Shown: positions 7,743 through 20,166 of the stretch, in pieces
Layout: the number at the start of each line of letters is the position of its first letter
How positions within the stretch are numbered: the first letter of the stretch is position 1
Assembly: GCA_002368355.1 (NCBI GenBank)
Contig: AP018281.1
Span: 2,728,001 to 2,792,000 of the forward strand
DNA: 64,000 nt
Direction of reading: 5' to 3'
Source: Chondrocystis sp. NIES-4102
GTDB lineage: Bacteria; Cyanobacteriota; Cyanobacteriia; Cyanobacteriales; Xenococcaceae
Notes under the pieces: generated by a model
Database searches by the model: none
What the model saw: only the letters and a program-made list of their open reading frames with translations
Told to the model about the DNA's origin: nothing
Program-made: the position numbers and the translations under genes

Positions 7743-9713
7743 CCACGAGCAGTCAAATCTTCAACTCAAGTAATTGTTTTAGATTCCCAAATTGATAAAG
7801 TAAAGCAAATTACCGAAACCTTACAACAGGGTAACTATCAAGAAGTTCACTTAATTTCTCATGGCTCTCCTGGATGTCTTAACCTGGGTAATACACAATT
7901 GAGTCTTAATACATTGGAGGATTACACTCCTGATTTAAAAACTTGGTTTTCTAATGATACTAATTCTTTAAAGTCTTGCACCCTATTAATTTATGGTTGT
8001 AATGTCGCTTCAGGAGATGCTGGAGAAGAATTTATTACTAAACTACAACAACTAACAGGGGCAAACATAGCTGCATCTACTAGTTTGACGGGAAATGCAA
8101 CTCAAGGAGGTAATTGGAAATTAGAATTTACTACAAATTCAGAAATAGATCTAGATTTGGTAATTGACGAAAAAACTCAACTTACTTATCAGGGAGTCCT
8201 TGCAGACTTGACTGTCACTACTACCAATGATGAAGATGATGGCAGTGACGCTGGTACAGGCTTATCTTTGAGAGAAGCGATCGCACTTGCTAATCAAAGT
8301 GAAGGCGAAGATACAATTGCCTTTGACTCTAACCTCAGTGGCGGAACAATTGCTCTAACCCAAACTGAACCAGGGCCGAGAGGCTTTCCCTTTAACGACG
8401 ACTTCGATATTACTGGATCTGTCAATATTGTTGGTTTGGGTGCAGACAACTTAACCATTGATGGAAGTAATGGTGGCAACGGTATTTTTGAGATCACAGG
8501 AGAAAATACAAATGTCAGCATCGAGGGACTAACTATTACCAATGGTAGTGACGCACGCTTCTTTTTCAATGATGCAGGTGTAGGAGGCGCAATTAGATTT
8601 TCAGGAGATAATCTGACTCTAAAAGATTCTGTAATCACCAATAGTTTTGCAGATTATGGAGGTGCAATTTTTAGTTCGGGTCAGGTTGATATTATTGGCA
8701 GCACAATTACTAATAACACGGGTTCTGGTGTTTCTACTCCAAGCGGAGTTATAGATGCCAACAGCCTATATATTACCAACAGTACTATTAGCGACAATCG
8801 CGATCGTGGTATTTTTGCAGACGAGGTAAATATTACCAACAGCACGATCACCAATAATAATAATGATAATTCTAGTGAGGGTTCTGAAAGTATTGCTAGT
8901 GAGATATTAGCCACTAACGGAGGAACTATTACCAGTAGTATTATCGCTGGAAATAATCAAGACCAGAACAATAACGACGGTGAGCAAATTCCAGACTTGA
9001 GCGGAGAATTTACCAGTGGTGGTAATAATCTAATCAGTGATGGTGAAGGTGCAAGTGGTTTTGTTAATGGTGAAAACGGCGATCTTGTCGGCACAACTGA
9101 TAATCCTATCGACCCCAAACTAGGGGAATTGCAAGATAATGGTGGTTCAACTCTTACTCAAGAACTTCTAGCAAATAGTCCTGCGATTGATGCTGGCAGT
9201 AATCCTAATAACCTGGCAACAGATCAACGAGGTGAAGGATTTGATCGCACTGTAGGTGATGGCACAGATATTGGTGCTTATGAAGTTCAAGATGATGGTA
9301 CTGATGGTAATCCTCATCCTTGCGGAAATGCTACTTCGGGAGATGATACTCTCACAGGTACTTCTGGTAACGATACCATTAATGGACTAGAGGGTAATGA
9401 TTTTTTAAGTGGCGGAGACGGTAACGACACTCTTTTAGGAGGACATGGTTATGATACCCTCTGTGGTGGCAATGGTAATGACGTATTTGCTTTGCAACCA
9501 GGTCAAGGAACAGATGTAATCCTTGATTTCACTGACGGAAGCGATTTATTTGGCTTAACCAATAAACTTTGTTTTGGCAATTTAAATATTGTTAACAACT
9601 ATTGTGGAAATGGTGCAATCATTCAAGATGGTCGGGATAATAACAATGTTTTAGCCATAGTTGAAAATATTGATGCAGCAAGTCTGACTCAAGAGGATTT
9701 TATTACTCTTTAG
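7743..9713 (+). pseudogene. Main part of DUF4347 / beta-helix / RTX calcium-binding protein, split by IS
   Basis: 656 residues in frame with the fragment at 5770-5820 once the IS is removed. The first about 140 residues complete the DUF4347 domain ([27 protein letters not shown]). Next comes a CSLREA-like start of a right-handed beta-helix ([12 protein letters not shown]) with repeated ITNS/TITNN turns. The C-terminus carries RTX nonapeptides ([28 protein letters not shown]) that bind calcium after export, normally by a type I secretion system. The remaining frame could be translated only from internal starts such as TTG 7899, without the first DUF4347 strands. In an intact strain this would be a secreted or cell-surface protein. 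No transporter gene is nearby. Confidence 0.8.
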
Positions 9714-9732
9714 TGATCGGTTAATAGGAATT

Positions 9733-9902
9733 GGGGTGTAAGGAGGCGCAATACCTTGCATCCCTAATTAACCTGAGGTGAGGATACAAATTAGCGTTTG
9801 GGAAACACAAGCGGTCAAATATTGATAGACTTTATAATATTTTAATTCTAATATTTTTAGGCGATCGCTGCTGCAGAGACTGCAATCAATCGCACTTTTT
9901 TT
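9733..9902 (+). ncRNA. Possible Yfr2-type small RNA
   Basis: A hairpin at 9795-9813 has stem CGTTTG/CAAGCG and a 7-base loop that is exactly GGAAACA, the conserved loop remembered for the cyanobacterial Yfr2 family. A GC-containing hairpin at 9734-9764 precedes it and a strong terminator at 9861-9902 follows. The distance from loop to terminator is longer than in typical Yfr2 RNAs, and I cannot place a promoter. An alternative is simply the 3' UTR of the RTX gene. Confidence 0.35.
9861..9902 (+). terminator. Rho-independent terminator
   Basis: GCGAT (9861-9865) pairs with ATCGC (9889-9893). Inside, TGCAG and CTGCA pair around an AGA loop. A run of seven T follows (9896-9902). It would end transcripts of the RTX gene or the candidate small RNA. 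Confidence 0.65.
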
Positions 9903-9930
9903 CTAGTGGTAAAATATATAGATCTATTAA

Positions 9931-10767
9931 TTAATTCAAAAACTTTGATCTAGCTTCTCCATTACTCCTTAAAATCTCTTCTAAATCTTGCCATTTTTCC
10001 CCTTCAATCAAATTAATAACTTCATCCAAATTATCGCGATAATTATAAAGCGATCGCAGTAATTCCTGTCGATTATATTTTGCCATCATAACTCCCAATT
10101 CAGGATTACCTCCCCCAACGCGACTTGTATCACGAAATCCTGAACTTGCTAAAATTTGCGCTAACTTGAGTGTATTTGATTCTTCCTCCAAACAGGCTTT
10201 AATTAGACTAGCACTAACCATCACAGGTAAATGAGAAATCCAACTAACGGCGCGATCGTGAACTTGAGGATCGCAGATACAGGGAATAGCATTTAAATCA
10301 GTGGCGATCGCTCTTAATTTGGCTATATTTTCAGCTTGGGTTTGTTCGGTGGGAGTAAAAACATAAGCTGTACCAGTAAATAAATTAGCGGATGCTGCAT
10401 CAATACCACTATCAGCCTTACCCGCCATAGGATGACCACCTACAAAATTATCCCATAATTGCGAACATTCCTGCACCACAGGTAATTTTACTGAACCGAC
10501 ATCGGTGATCAAAGTATCCTGATTAAGATAGGGAATTAATTGTTTAATAGTTGGTGCGATCGCGTTTATGGGAGTACAGACAATAATTACTTCTGCTGCT
10601 TGAAGACTTTCTAAGTTAGTACTAGCTTGATCTACTATGCCTCTTTCTAAGGCGACTGTACAAGTATGAAGGTGACGAGATACCCCCAAAATTTCATGTC
10701 CTTGGGTGCGTAAATCTATACCTAAAGACCCACCAATTAAACCTAAACCAATAATCCCAATTTTCAT
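9931..10767 (-). CDS. tyrA: Prephenate/arogenate dehydrogenase
   Basis: 278 residues, the usual length of the monofunctional enzyme. The NAD(P)-binding motif GLGLIGGSLG is at residues 6-15. Further markers are TDVGSVK, GGHPMAGK (substrate binding), and SHLPVMVSASL. Cyanobacterial TyrA proteins mostly act on arogenate with NADP to give tyrosine; which substrate is used here cannot be read from the sequence. It stands alone on the minus strand, with no ACT domain at its C-terminus, so feedback control through such a domain is not expected. Confidence 0.9.
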   Translation of the reverse strand: MKIGIIGLGLIGGSLGIDLRTQGHEILGVSRHLHTCTVALERGIVDQASTNLESLQAAEVIIVCTPINAIAPTIKQLIPYLNQDTLITDVGSVKLPVVQECSQLWDNFVGGHPMAGKADSGIDAASANLFTGTAYVFTPTEQTQAENIAKLRAIATDLNAIPCICDPQVHDRAVSWISHLPVMVSASLIKACLEEESNTLKLAQILASSGFRDTSRVGGGNPELGVMMAKYNRQELLRSLYNYRDNLDEVINLIEGEKWQDLEEILRSNGEARSKFLN

Positions 10768-11283
10768 ATAATTAAATTTAATTTTGTCAGCAAGTGATCA
10801 TTTAAACTGATCAGGCTTGGCTATTTGCCAATATTTAATATTTAATATTTATATCTAGTAATTTAGTTATATTTTGCCCACCTCAAGGCGGTAATGAGTC
10901 AGTCCAAGAACCATAATTGCTAAGACAAGTTAAAGATTATTTACCAAAGATGGGGATCGTCTTACGATAACATTGCACAAGTATTTAATGTTGGTTTATT
11001 ACTTATAATCGTGCCAGTTAGCTTACACAATTGGCTAGTAGGGAGATAAGCCACATTTTAACTGTCAAAAAATCCAGAATGTTTTTATAAATACACGCCG
11101 AAATATCATCAATTTAGCAATCATAATATAGAGAATATTAAACAACACCAATGTAAAATTTCACTCACACCCGTCACATTTTAATATGTTGCTCTTAAAT
11201 TAAACTCATTAACAACTAAAATCTGTTATTTAGGAGATTTTGAGTGTACGCAGCTTTTGCAAATATATCATGTAGGAGAATTC
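10768..11283. other. Divergent intergenic region between tyrA and pntA
   Basis: About 515 bases holding the promoters of both genes. I see runs of TTTAATATT and a short GCCcacctcaaGGC hairpin at about 10874, but no ORF of note and no known RNA. Confidence 0.4.
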
Positions 11284-12879
11284 ATGACTGCAACCGTTGA
11301 TCAAAAGTTAGAAAACAACAATCAAATAGAAAATAGTAAGGGTAGCCCTCGTAAAATCGGCATCCCACAAGAAATTTATCCCCAAGAATGCCGTGTAGCA
11401 GCAACCCCCGATACAGTTAAAAAGTTACAAAAACTAGGATTTGAAATCTTAGTTCAGTCTGGCGCAGGAGCAGCAGCCAACTTTAGCGATCAAGCTTATC
11501 AAGATGCTGATTGTCGCATTGTTCCTGATGCACAGACACTATGGACAGAAGCAGATCTGATTTTAAAAGTACGCGCTCCTGAAAACTCAGAAATCGAAGT
11601 CATGCCCGAAGGTAAGACTATCGTAAGCTTTATTTGGCCTGCACAAAATGAAGAATTATTAAATAAGCTAGCAGAGCGTAAGGCAACAGTAATCGCAATG
11701 GATGCTGTACCTAGAATTAGTCGCGCTCAAAAAATGGATGCCCTATCTTCGATGGCAAATATTGCGGGATATCGAGCAGTAATTGAAGCTGCCAATAACT
11801 TTGGTCGTTTCTTTACAGGTCAAATTACCGCAGCAGGAAAAGTTCCCCCAGCCAAAGTATTAGTTATAGGTGCAGGGGTAGCAGGTTTAGCAGCCATTGG
11901 TGCAGCCAGAAGCTTAGGTGCTGTAGTAAGAGCCTTTGATACTCGTCCTGTGGTAAAAGAACAGGTAGAAAGTTTGGGTGCAGAATTCCTAGAATTAGAG
12001 TTTGAGGAAGATGGTACTGGATCTGGTGGTTATGCCAAAACCATGAGTAAAGAATTTATCGACGCAGAAATGGCACTGTTTAGAGAACAAGCCGAAGAAG
12101 TCGATATTATTATTACCACAGCACTTATTCCAGGTAGACCTGCACCTAAATTAATCTTGACAGATATGGTTGAGATGATGAAGGAAGGTTCAGTCATCGT
12201 CGATTTAGCAGCCGAACAAGGTGGTAATTGCGAAGTTACTAGACCCAATGAAGTATATAAATATAATGGTGTAACTATTATCGGGTTAACAGATTTACCT
12301 AGTCGCATGGCTGCTCAGTCAAGTCAACTATACGGTACAAATCTCTGGCACTTACTCAAAGATATGGGTGGGGCTGAAGAATATAAAGTTGACTATGAAG
12401 ATCAAGTAGTGCGTGGTGCTTTAATTATCCATGAAGGAAAAGTAACTTGGCCACCGCCAAAAATCGAAAATCCATCTCCCACACCTCCTCCCAAGCCCAA
12501 AGCTGCGGTAAAAACTACTGAAACTACCGAAGAGAAAAAATCTAGTGGGATGCTGTGGCTAATTGTAGCTGGTTTGGCTCTACTGGGAGTGGGTATTGGT
12601 GCGCCAACTTCGTTCTTATCTCACTTCACTGTTTTTGTACTCGCTTGCTTCATTGGGTATCAAGTAATTTGGAACGTTACCCCAGCCTTACATACACCTT
12701 TAATGAGTGTTACCAATGCCATTAGTGGAATCATTATCTTGGGTGGGATGTTGCAGATTTCAGGAGAAATAACTTCTGCCCCTGTAATTTTAGGTGCGAT
12801 CGCAATTTTAATCGGCACAATTAACATCTCTGGTGGCTTCCTCGTTACCCAACGGATGCTCAAAATGTTCCAGAAATAA
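11284..12879 (+). CDS. pntA: NAD(P) transhydrogenase subunit alpha (fused PntA)
   Basis: The ATG at 11284 is chosen because AGGAG lies at 11274-11278; an in-frame TTG at 11257 would add nine residues. The 531-residue product has the alanine dehydrogenase/PNT NAD(H)-binding domain I ([47 protein letters not shown]) and, after a Pro-rich linker, several C-terminal membrane helices (about 415-515). Many cyanobacteria split this subunit into PntA1 and PntA2; here it is one chain. With PntB it forms the membrane transhydrogenase that couples the proton gradient to NADPH formation. Confidence 0.93.
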   Translation: MTATVDQKLENNNQIENSKGSPRKIGIPQEIYPQECRVAATPDTVKKLQKLGFEILVQSGAGAAANFSDQAYQDADCRIVPDAQTLWTEADLILKVRAPENSEIEVMPEGKTIVSFIWPAQNEELLNKLAERKATVIAMDAVPRISRAQKMDALSSMANIAGYRAVIEAANNFGRFFTGQITAAGKVPPAKVLVIGAGVAGLAAIGAARSLGAVVRAFDTRPVVKEQVESLGAEFLELEFEEDGTGSGGYAKTMSKEFIDAEMALFREQAEEVDIIITTALIPGRPAPKLILTDMVEMMKEGSVIVDLAAEQGGNCEVTRPNEVYKYNGVTIIGLTDLPSRMAAQSSQLYGTNLWHLLKDMGGAEEYKVDYEDQVVRGALIIHEGKVTWPPPKIENPSPTPPPKPKAAVKTTETTEEKKSSGMLWLIVAGLALLGVGIGAPTSFLSHFTVFVLACFIGYQVIWNVTPALHTPLMSVTNAISGIIILGGMLQISGEITSAPVILGAIAILIGTINISGGFLVTQRMLKMFQK

Positions 12880-12913
12880 CTCATTGGTATTAAAAACAAA
12901 GGACAAATAATAA

Positions 12914-14332
12914 ATGACAAATAATCTTGTGGCGGTTGCTTATATTGCAGCTAGTGCCTTATTTATCCTCAGCCTGGGAGGACTATCAAACCAGGAAACT
13001 GCTCGTCGAGGCAATCTATTTGGTATCATCGGTATGGCGATCGCTTTGGTTGCTACTGCCCTAAGTGCGCAAGTCAACGGTTACGGAGTTTTGATGGCTG
13101 CGATCATTCCTGGAGCAATCATCGGCTCAATTTTGGCTTCTAGAGTGGCTATGACTTCTATGCCAGAATTGGTGGCTATTCTCCATAGTTTTGTGGGTTT
13201 GGCTGCGGTATTAGTTGGGTATGCTACTTATCTACAACCCGAAAACTCCCTAACTGGAGTAGAAGCAACTATCCATGAACTAGAAATCTTTATCGGGATC
13301 TTTATTGGTGCTGTTACCTTTACAGGTTCAGTAGTAGCCTTTGGCAAACTAAATGGTTCAGTTGGTAGCAAACCCTTAATGTTACCAGCCCGTCACTTAA
13401 TTAATATTTCCCTCTTAGTGGGTTCAGTATTTTTAGGTGTTCAGTTTATGCAAACAGCTAACGGTTTACAACCATTGTTAATTATGACTGGGTTAGCTGG
13501 TATCCTAGGTTTTCTACTAGTAATGGGTATTGGTGGGGCGGATATGCCTGTGGTTATCTCCATGCTCAATAGCTATTCAGGCTGGGCTGCTGCTGCTGCT
13601 GGGTTTATGCTTTCTAACGATGTACTAATTGTTACTGGTGCGTTGGTTGGAAGTAGTGGGGCGATCCTTAGCTACATCATGTGTGAAGCAATGAACCGTT
13701 CTTTTATCAGTGTAATCTTAGGTGGTTTTGGTGAAGGTTCTACTAGTTCTGCACCTACTGGGGAAGCCCAACCAATGGGTGAAGCGACAGCAACTAATGT
13801 AGAAGAAGTAGTTGAATTACTCAACGAAGCTAAAAATGTCGTTATTGTACCTGGTTACGGTATGGCAGTAGCACAAGCTCAACACGCTGTTTCCGATATT
13901 ACCAAAATTCTCCGCAAACGCGGTAAACAAGTTCGCTTTGGTATTCATCCCGTAGCAGGTAGAATGCCAGGACATATGAACGTACTACTAGCAGAAGCTA
14001 ATGTACCCTACGACATTGTATTAGAGATGGAAGAAATCAATGATGATTTTTCTGATACTGATATGGTGTTGGTAATTGGTGCAAATGACACGGTTAATCC
14101 TAGTGCCTTAGATGATCCTAATAGTCCTATTGCAGGTATGCCCGTAATGGAAGTTTGGCACGCTCAGAATGTAGTGGTGTTAAAGCGTAGTTTGGGTATT
14201 GGGTATGCAGGTGTGGATAATCCTTTGTTCTATATGGATAATAACTTGATGTTATTTGGTGATGCCAAAGCTAATATTAGTGCGTTATTAAATGAGTTAT
14301 CTAAGACTGAGAAGGAATTAGTTACTGCTTAG
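12914..14332 (+). CDS. pntB: NAD(P) transhydrogenase subunit beta
   Basis: 472 residues. The N-terminal two thirds are membrane helices forming the proton channel (domain II). The C-terminal about 180 residues are the NADP(H)-binding domain III, with [39 protein letters not shown] and [10 protein letters not shown]. It starts 34 bases behind pntA and a strong terminator follows, so pntA-pntB is a two-gene operon. Confidence 0.95.
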   Translation: MTNNLVAVAYIAASALFILSLGGLSNQETARRGNLFGIIGMAIALVATALSAQVNGYGVLMAAIIPGAIIGSILASRVAMTSMPELVAILHSFVGLAAVLVGYATYLQPENSLTGVEATIHELEIFIGIFIGAVTFTGSVVAFGKLNGSVGSKPLMLPARHLINISLLVGSVFLGVQFMQTANGLQPLLIMTGLAGILGFLLVMGIGGADMPVVISMLNSYSGWAAAAAGFMLSNDVLIVTGALVGSSGAILSYIMCEAMNRSFISVILGGFGEGSTSSAPTGEAQPMGEATATNVEEVVELLNEAKNVVIVPGYGMAVAQAQHAVSDITKILRKRGKQVRFGIHPVAGRMPGHMNVLLAEANVPYDIVLEMEEINDDFSDTDMVLVIGANDTVNPSALDDPNSPIAGMPVMEVWHAQNVVVLKRSLGIGYAGVDNPLFYMDNNLMLFGDAKANISALLNELSKTEKELVTA

Positions 14333-14355
14333 TTGAAGTTTTAGTTTTTGTTTGT

Positions 14356-14385
14356 TCCTCCTAGTATTTCTAGGGGGATTTTTTT
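14356..14385 (+). terminator. Rho-independent terminator of pntAB
   Basis: TCCTCCTAG (14356-14364) pairs over nine positions with CTAGGGGGA (14370-14378, one T-G pair), the loop is TATTT, and seven T follow. Confidence 0.85.
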
Positions 14386-14445
14386 ATATATGTTTTACTT
14401 TGATACATAATATAAGAACAGTTCATAATTACCTAGAGTGTTTCG

Positions 14446-14871
14446 ATGAATGAACTACAAGAGCTTAGAGAAAAAATAGAACAACAGGATTATCAAGGTG
14501 CTTTATTGATAGTTAATGAGATAGAAGAGATGTCGGTAGAAGATAAATTAAACAAGATTTATAGTTATCTGGTTATTCTTCTAGTCCATATAATCAAGCA
14601 AGAAGCGGAAAATAGAACTACTAGCTCATGGGATAGATCTATATATAATTCAATTAAATATATAAACAAAACCAACAAAAGAAGAAGCTCTGGTGGTTAT
14701 TATGCTTGCGATGAAACATTAAATGAATTAATTGACGAAGCTTATGAACACGCTTTATCAGAGGCATCATTTGAAGCTTTTGAAGGTAAAATGAGTCTGC
14801 AAACATTAGCAGAGAAGGTTAATTCAGATAAAATTAAGCAAAAAGCATTTACTTTAATCAAAACTCAGTAA
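14446..14871 (+). CDS. DUF29-like protein
   Basis: 141 residues, mostly helical. The part VEDKLNKIYSYLVILLVHIIKQ followed by TTSSWDRSIYNSIKYI resembles DUF29 proteins, a family expanded in cyanobacteria whose members share a hydrophobic L-x(2)-LL-x-HL-x-K helix and a SW-x-SI motif. Function is unknown. The gene stands alone after the pntAB terminator. Confidence 0.6.
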   Translation: MNELQELREKIEQQDYQGALLIVNEIEEMSVEDKLNKIYSYLVILLVHIIKQEAENRTTSSWDRSIYNSIKYINKTNKRRSSGGYYACDETLNELIDEAYEHALSEASFEAFEGKMSLQTLAEKVNSDKIKQKAFTLIKTQ

Positions 14872-15482
14872 TTCTATTAATGGAAAATAATTAGATATGC
14901 TATCCAATGGGAAAGCAAATTTTAATATGTTATTGAATAGGTAGTTTAATAATGAGAAGCAATTGTTTTTACTTATTTTAAATACAGTCTAAATTGATTA
15001 TATTTTTTATTTATAAGATGCAATATCTGATTAGCGTTAATATCAAGTAAGTATATTTCAATTTAAATGATATACCAAGGTAATTATAGAAAAGATTGCA
15101 GTTCCAACTGTTGCCGATTTATCTACAAAAGCAATAGAAAAGTTACCAAAGATAGTAAGTAGAAAAATTGATAATCAGAAGAAAGTATTTACTAGAAATG
15201 ACCTGATAAACTTTACTAACAATATATGTTTAATGCAGTAACAAGTTGGCTGGTTGGTGAGCAAGAGAATAGACTAGTAAAATCATCAACAGTTTTAGGC
15301 TTTAGTATGGCAGTTTCAGTAGTTGCCCCTAAGAAAGTAAAATAAGTTATTAAGCCCTGTTAAAACTTTTATTTACTTTTCCTAGTTTTAAATATCAAAG
15401 ATATTTGAGATAAGGAGTTATTATTATTAAAAATGGCGCGATCGCAGAATATCTTTCCTCTTTGTTTTAATTAATTAAGCTA
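14872..15482. other. Intergenic region with remnants of open frames
   Basis: A stretch of open frame without start (about 15073-15237, reading ...IAVPTVADLSTKAIEKLPKI...) is followed in another frame by a 39-codon ORF at 15226-15345 (MFNAVTSWLVGEQENRLVKS...). Together they look like pieces of one decayed gene with a frameshift, but I do not recognise the family. The rest is AT-rich spacer. Confidence 0.35.
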
Positions 15483-15686
15483 CTATTGATATTTAAGACT
15501 TCCATCTTCATTGTATTCAAGTTCATGATATTTTCCTCCAAGTTGTAGATCCCATAAACAACGTTGATAGTTTTTAGGGCCCATATCAAAGGGATTGGTT
15601 CTATTTAATCTTGCCCATTCAGCAATTTTCTGTTGATTAGTAAATCCCGTAGCATCCATTACGAATTTAGCGATATCAAAAAACAT
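15483..15686 (-). CDS. Small hypothetical protein (67 aa)
   Basis: Sixty-seven residues: MFFDIAKFVMDATGF, then NQQKIAEWARLNRTNPFDMG and a C-terminal polar, Tyr/Glu-rich part. The composition (three Trp/Phe-rich turns, no low complexity) suggests a folded small protein. No family recognised. It lies downstream of acs on the same strand with no common operon evidence. Confidence 0.45.
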   Translation of the reverse strand: MFFDIAKFVMDATGFTNQQKIAEWARLNRTNPFDMGPKNYQRCLWDLQLGGKYHELEYNEDGSLKYQ

Positions 15687-15810
15687 TTATCTAATACCTT
15701 GTTGATTACAATAACTGTTTTTATTTATAAATAATCTCGCTTAACGCTTAAATGATTTTAATCACATAAAATTACTAGGGACGAGCATTGCACCCATCCC
15801 CAATTAATAA

Positions 15811-17775
<1,965 letters not shown>

Positions 17776-17876
17776 ATTTACTATTAACTGTATAGCTGTC
17801 TTACCGTTATTTGTAACGCCGATTTTCCCAGAGTGAGTTTAATATTTGCGAAGTTGGTAAAAATTCTTATAGTTAA

Positions 17877-18362
17877 TTAAATTGACAACCCAAGTTTTAT
17901 ACCCAAAGCTGCATGAGCAATTAGGATAATTAAAGCTAAACTCCCTGTATAAGCATGAATTGTTTTTAAAGTTTCCTTATTACCAATAAAGCCAGTCGCA
18001 GCAATAAGAGCATTAAAAGTTAGTAAGGCAATAGCTATCGTCCCTGTTACAAAATGAGGACTTTGTAAGATGGGTTGATTTTGCATCACTAAAGATAAAA
18101 CTCCGCCTGTATATCCCAACACTAAAAAGATATACATCAAAGGGGCAATTTTACGATGCTGGGCTTTATTTTTAATTGCTAATTCAGTATTGCTATCTTC
18201 TAAGGTTCTACCACGCCAACCAGCTAAAGCGACTGCACTACCCATCACAAAAACTACAATACCCATCATTAGTGGATGTCCCCAATGAACTATTGGTTCG
18301 GGTGTACCTAAACTATTAAACCATTGGGCGATCGGTTCTAAGGATGCTCTTAAATTACTCAT
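17877..18362 (-). CDS. DUF4079 membrane protein
   Basis: 161 residues with four hydrophobic helices (about 28-48, 72-92, 103-122, 138-158). Conserved His residues sit in HWGHPLMM and in the last helix (IHAYTGSL, IAHAALG), an arrangement like cytochrome b561-type four-helix proteins. DUF4079 proteins are found in cyanobacteria and plastids. A role in membrane electron transfer is possible but not shown by the sequence. Confidence 0.75.
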   Translation of the reverse strand: MSNLRASLEPIAQWFNSLGTPEPIVHWGHPLMMGIVVFVMGSAVALAGWRGRTLEDSNTELAIKNKAQHRKIAPLMYIFLVLGYTGGVLSLVMQNQPILQSPHFVTGTIAIALLTFNALIAATGFIGNKETLKTIHAYTGSLALIILIAHAALGIKLGLSI

Positions 18363-18688
18363 AGCTATGTTGCTACTTAACTAAAGTTAATAAATTACTA
18401 TATAAATATACAAAGTTTCCTGATTGTTTAGTTAGTAATTAATTAATTGCCAATGGCTTTGTTTTATAAATCAGTCAGAGTAGATGAGGCTATAATTTTA
18501 ACTGGCTAATAGTTTTTCTAAATTATCTTTTAGTTATGAGTTGGTAAAAAAAAAATTAATTTAATTACAGATTGCCAAATTTTATTGCATAATTAGAGAC
18601 GGTACTATAGGTAGAGTGGAAAAGCAATATAAACCTTGTTAAACACTACATATACTATATAGCCTCTCTATTTGCGGACTATACCTGT
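18363..18688. other. Divergent intergenic region
   Basis: AT-rich spacer between the DUF4079 gene and the small ORF at 18689. It must contain both promoters. No RNA gene or repeat seen. Confidence 0.4.
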
Positions 18689-18904
18689 ATGAAATTATCT
18701 TCTGTAGAAGAGGCAGAACAAGCTAGAAACATAGTTTTAACTGAACTCAAGGAACATCAAGCCCCCATGAGTTTGCAACAATTAGGAATGAACTTGAGTG
18801 GGGAAAGCAAACTATCCCATCGTACTTTAAAAGAAGCTGCTTGGGGATTAGTTGAAGAAGGGAAAGCCAGATTTAATTCTACTTGGAATTTAGAAATTTT
18901 GTGA
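18689..18904 (+). CDS. Small helix-turn-helix-like protein (71 aa)
   Basis: Seventy-one residues. The pattern VLTELKEHQAPMSLQQLGMNL, then LSHRTLKEAAWGLVEEGKARFNSTWNLEIL resembles a winged helix: helix, short turn, recognition-like helix, beta hairpin. It may bind nucleic acid, but no named family is recognised. A clear terminator follows 34 bases after its stop, so it is a monocistronic unit. Confidence 0.5.
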   Translation: MKLSSVEEAEQARNIVLTELKEHQAPMSLQQLGMNLSGESKLSHRTLKEAAWGLVEEGKARFNSTWNLEIL

Positions 18905-18937
18905 TTTTAAAGAGCAATGCAGCTAAAAAACTGATGA

Positions 18938-18970
18938 GGACGTACTATCAAGAAGACTGTACGTCTTTTT
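18938..18970 (+). terminator. Rho-independent terminator
   Basis: GACGTAC (18939-18945) pairs with GTACGTC (18959-18965) and five T follow. It ends the small gene at 18689. Confidence 0.75.
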
Positions 18971-19073
18971 AATGTTAATTATTTTATGTGGGAAAGACAT
19001 CAAAGACAACACCGCCCATTTAGTGATCAGGGAAATAAACCAGGAGATCAACGCCAATCTTTTCAGGTAGATC

Positions 19074-19105
19074 GCGATCGCGAAGCGTACCCTTCGGGTA
19101 AGCGC
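19074..19105 (+). repeat. Small dispersed palindromic repeat (HIP1-containing)
   Basis: Begins with GCGATCGC and continues with AGCGTACCC-TTCG-GGT-AAGCGC, a hairpin with a TTCG tetraloop. Such palindromes are scattered in many cyanobacterial genomes. Here it has added 24 bases in frame to the dgt remnant. Confidence 0.6.
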
Positions 19106-19506
19106 ATTTTATATTCTTCTGCTTTTCGTCGTTTGGCACATATTACCCAAGTAGTTACGCCTCAAGAAGGTCATGTATTTCATAATCGTTTAACCCATTC
19201 CCTCAAAGTTGCCCAGGTAGCCCGTAGATTAGCAGAAAGATTAGCTCAAGATCAACCAGAGGTAGCAGCAGCTTTAGGTGGAATTGATCCTGATGTGGTT
19301 GAAGCAACAGCCCTATCCCACGATTTAGGACATTCGGCGGAAGAAGAATTAGATGCTTGTGCTAAAAAGGCTGGTTTAGCTGATGGTTTTGAGGGAAATG
19401 CTCAATCCTTTAGAATTTTGACTAGATTAGCAATTCATCGTCTAGATTATTATGGTTTAAATTTAACTAAAGCAACATTAAATGCAGTCTTGAAATATCC
19501 CTGGTT

Positions 19507-19538
19507 GCGATTGGCTACGCCAGCGCGGAGCGCATCGC
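19507..19538 (+). repeat. Small dispersed palindromic repeat
   Basis: GCGAT at the left and ATCGC at the right flank a GGCTACGCC/GGAGC core, a form related to the repeat at 19074. It sits where the dGTPase reading frame departs from the family. Confidence 0.5.
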
Positions 19539-19582
19539 CTGATCCTAATTCTAAAAGGTATCGTAATATTAAATTAGTTTAA

Positions 19583-20166
19583 ATATGCTATGAATACACT
19601 GAAGCAATCAGTAATCAGAAAAAAGCAATAAAAACAGCAGAAGTGACAAGAAAACTTAAAATAGAAATTCTTGAATCAATTAAAACATTATCAAGGTTAC
19701 TCAAACAAGAAAGAATCGAGACACTTTATTGTATTAAAACTAACCTGGCTGAAACTATTGGACATTTATCCGTATTGACTGGAAAACATAGAACTATAGT
19801 ATCAAGATAGTTGAGTTCATGCACAAAATAAGGAATAACCAAGGACTAAAGCGGTTAATTATCTTGGTACTTATGAACTACTAAAGAATCAATAAAGAAA
19901 ATTACCCTTCTTTGGTAGTCCTTAATTCTGTAAGCTGCCTTGTGTATTAGGTTTTAGGAGGAATACCTGGATCGTTTGCAGATCTCCTCAAGGTTAATTT
20001 TTAACCAAGAGTATTCTATGTGTCTCTAGTAAAGGCTGAAACTCAGAGTATATAAATTGATACATAATTAACTACAAATATTTTAGAGTAAGTTTTGAGC
20101 AAAACTGTACGCTAAATTACGATAGGATTATCTCTTAAAACTGTAACCTATCTATGTTATATCTAA
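19583..20166. other. Gene-poor flank outside the left end of the element
   Basis: A start-less open frame (about 19588-19810, ...KLKIEILESIKTLSRLLKQ...) could be the end of an unrecognised decayed gene. An inverted repeat AAGGACTA (19841-19848) / TAGTCCTT (19916-19923) could form a large hairpin, and AGGAGG...CTCCT occurs at about 19956-19996. No RNA family recognised. This DNA was the original 3' flank of the tRNA-Pro gene. Confidence 0.4.

Larger units (their letters stand above)
18986..19582 (+). pseudogene. dgt: Deoxyguanosinetriphosphate triphosphohydrolase-like, decayed
   Basis: 198 residues matching the first half of dGTPases (HD superfamily): ILYSSAFRRLAHITQVV, FHNRLTHSLKVAQVARRL, LSHDLGH, DGFEGNAQSFRI, LNAVLKYPWL. 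Three lesions are visible. A repeat-derived octapeptide (EAYPSGKR) is inserted before ILYSS. The PPFGH stretch that should follow HDLGH, with its conserved His, is missing. After YPWLR a second palindromic repeat is inserted, and the frame ends a few codons later (SKRYRNIKLV), where the family usually continues for another 200 or more residues. The gene is very probably inactive. Confidence 0.75.

Noticed and set aside
18931-18970. CTGATGAG followed by a hairpin, recalling a hammerhead ribozyme core
   Set aside because: No GAAA after the putative stem II and no matching stem III; the hairpin with its T tract is a plain terminator.
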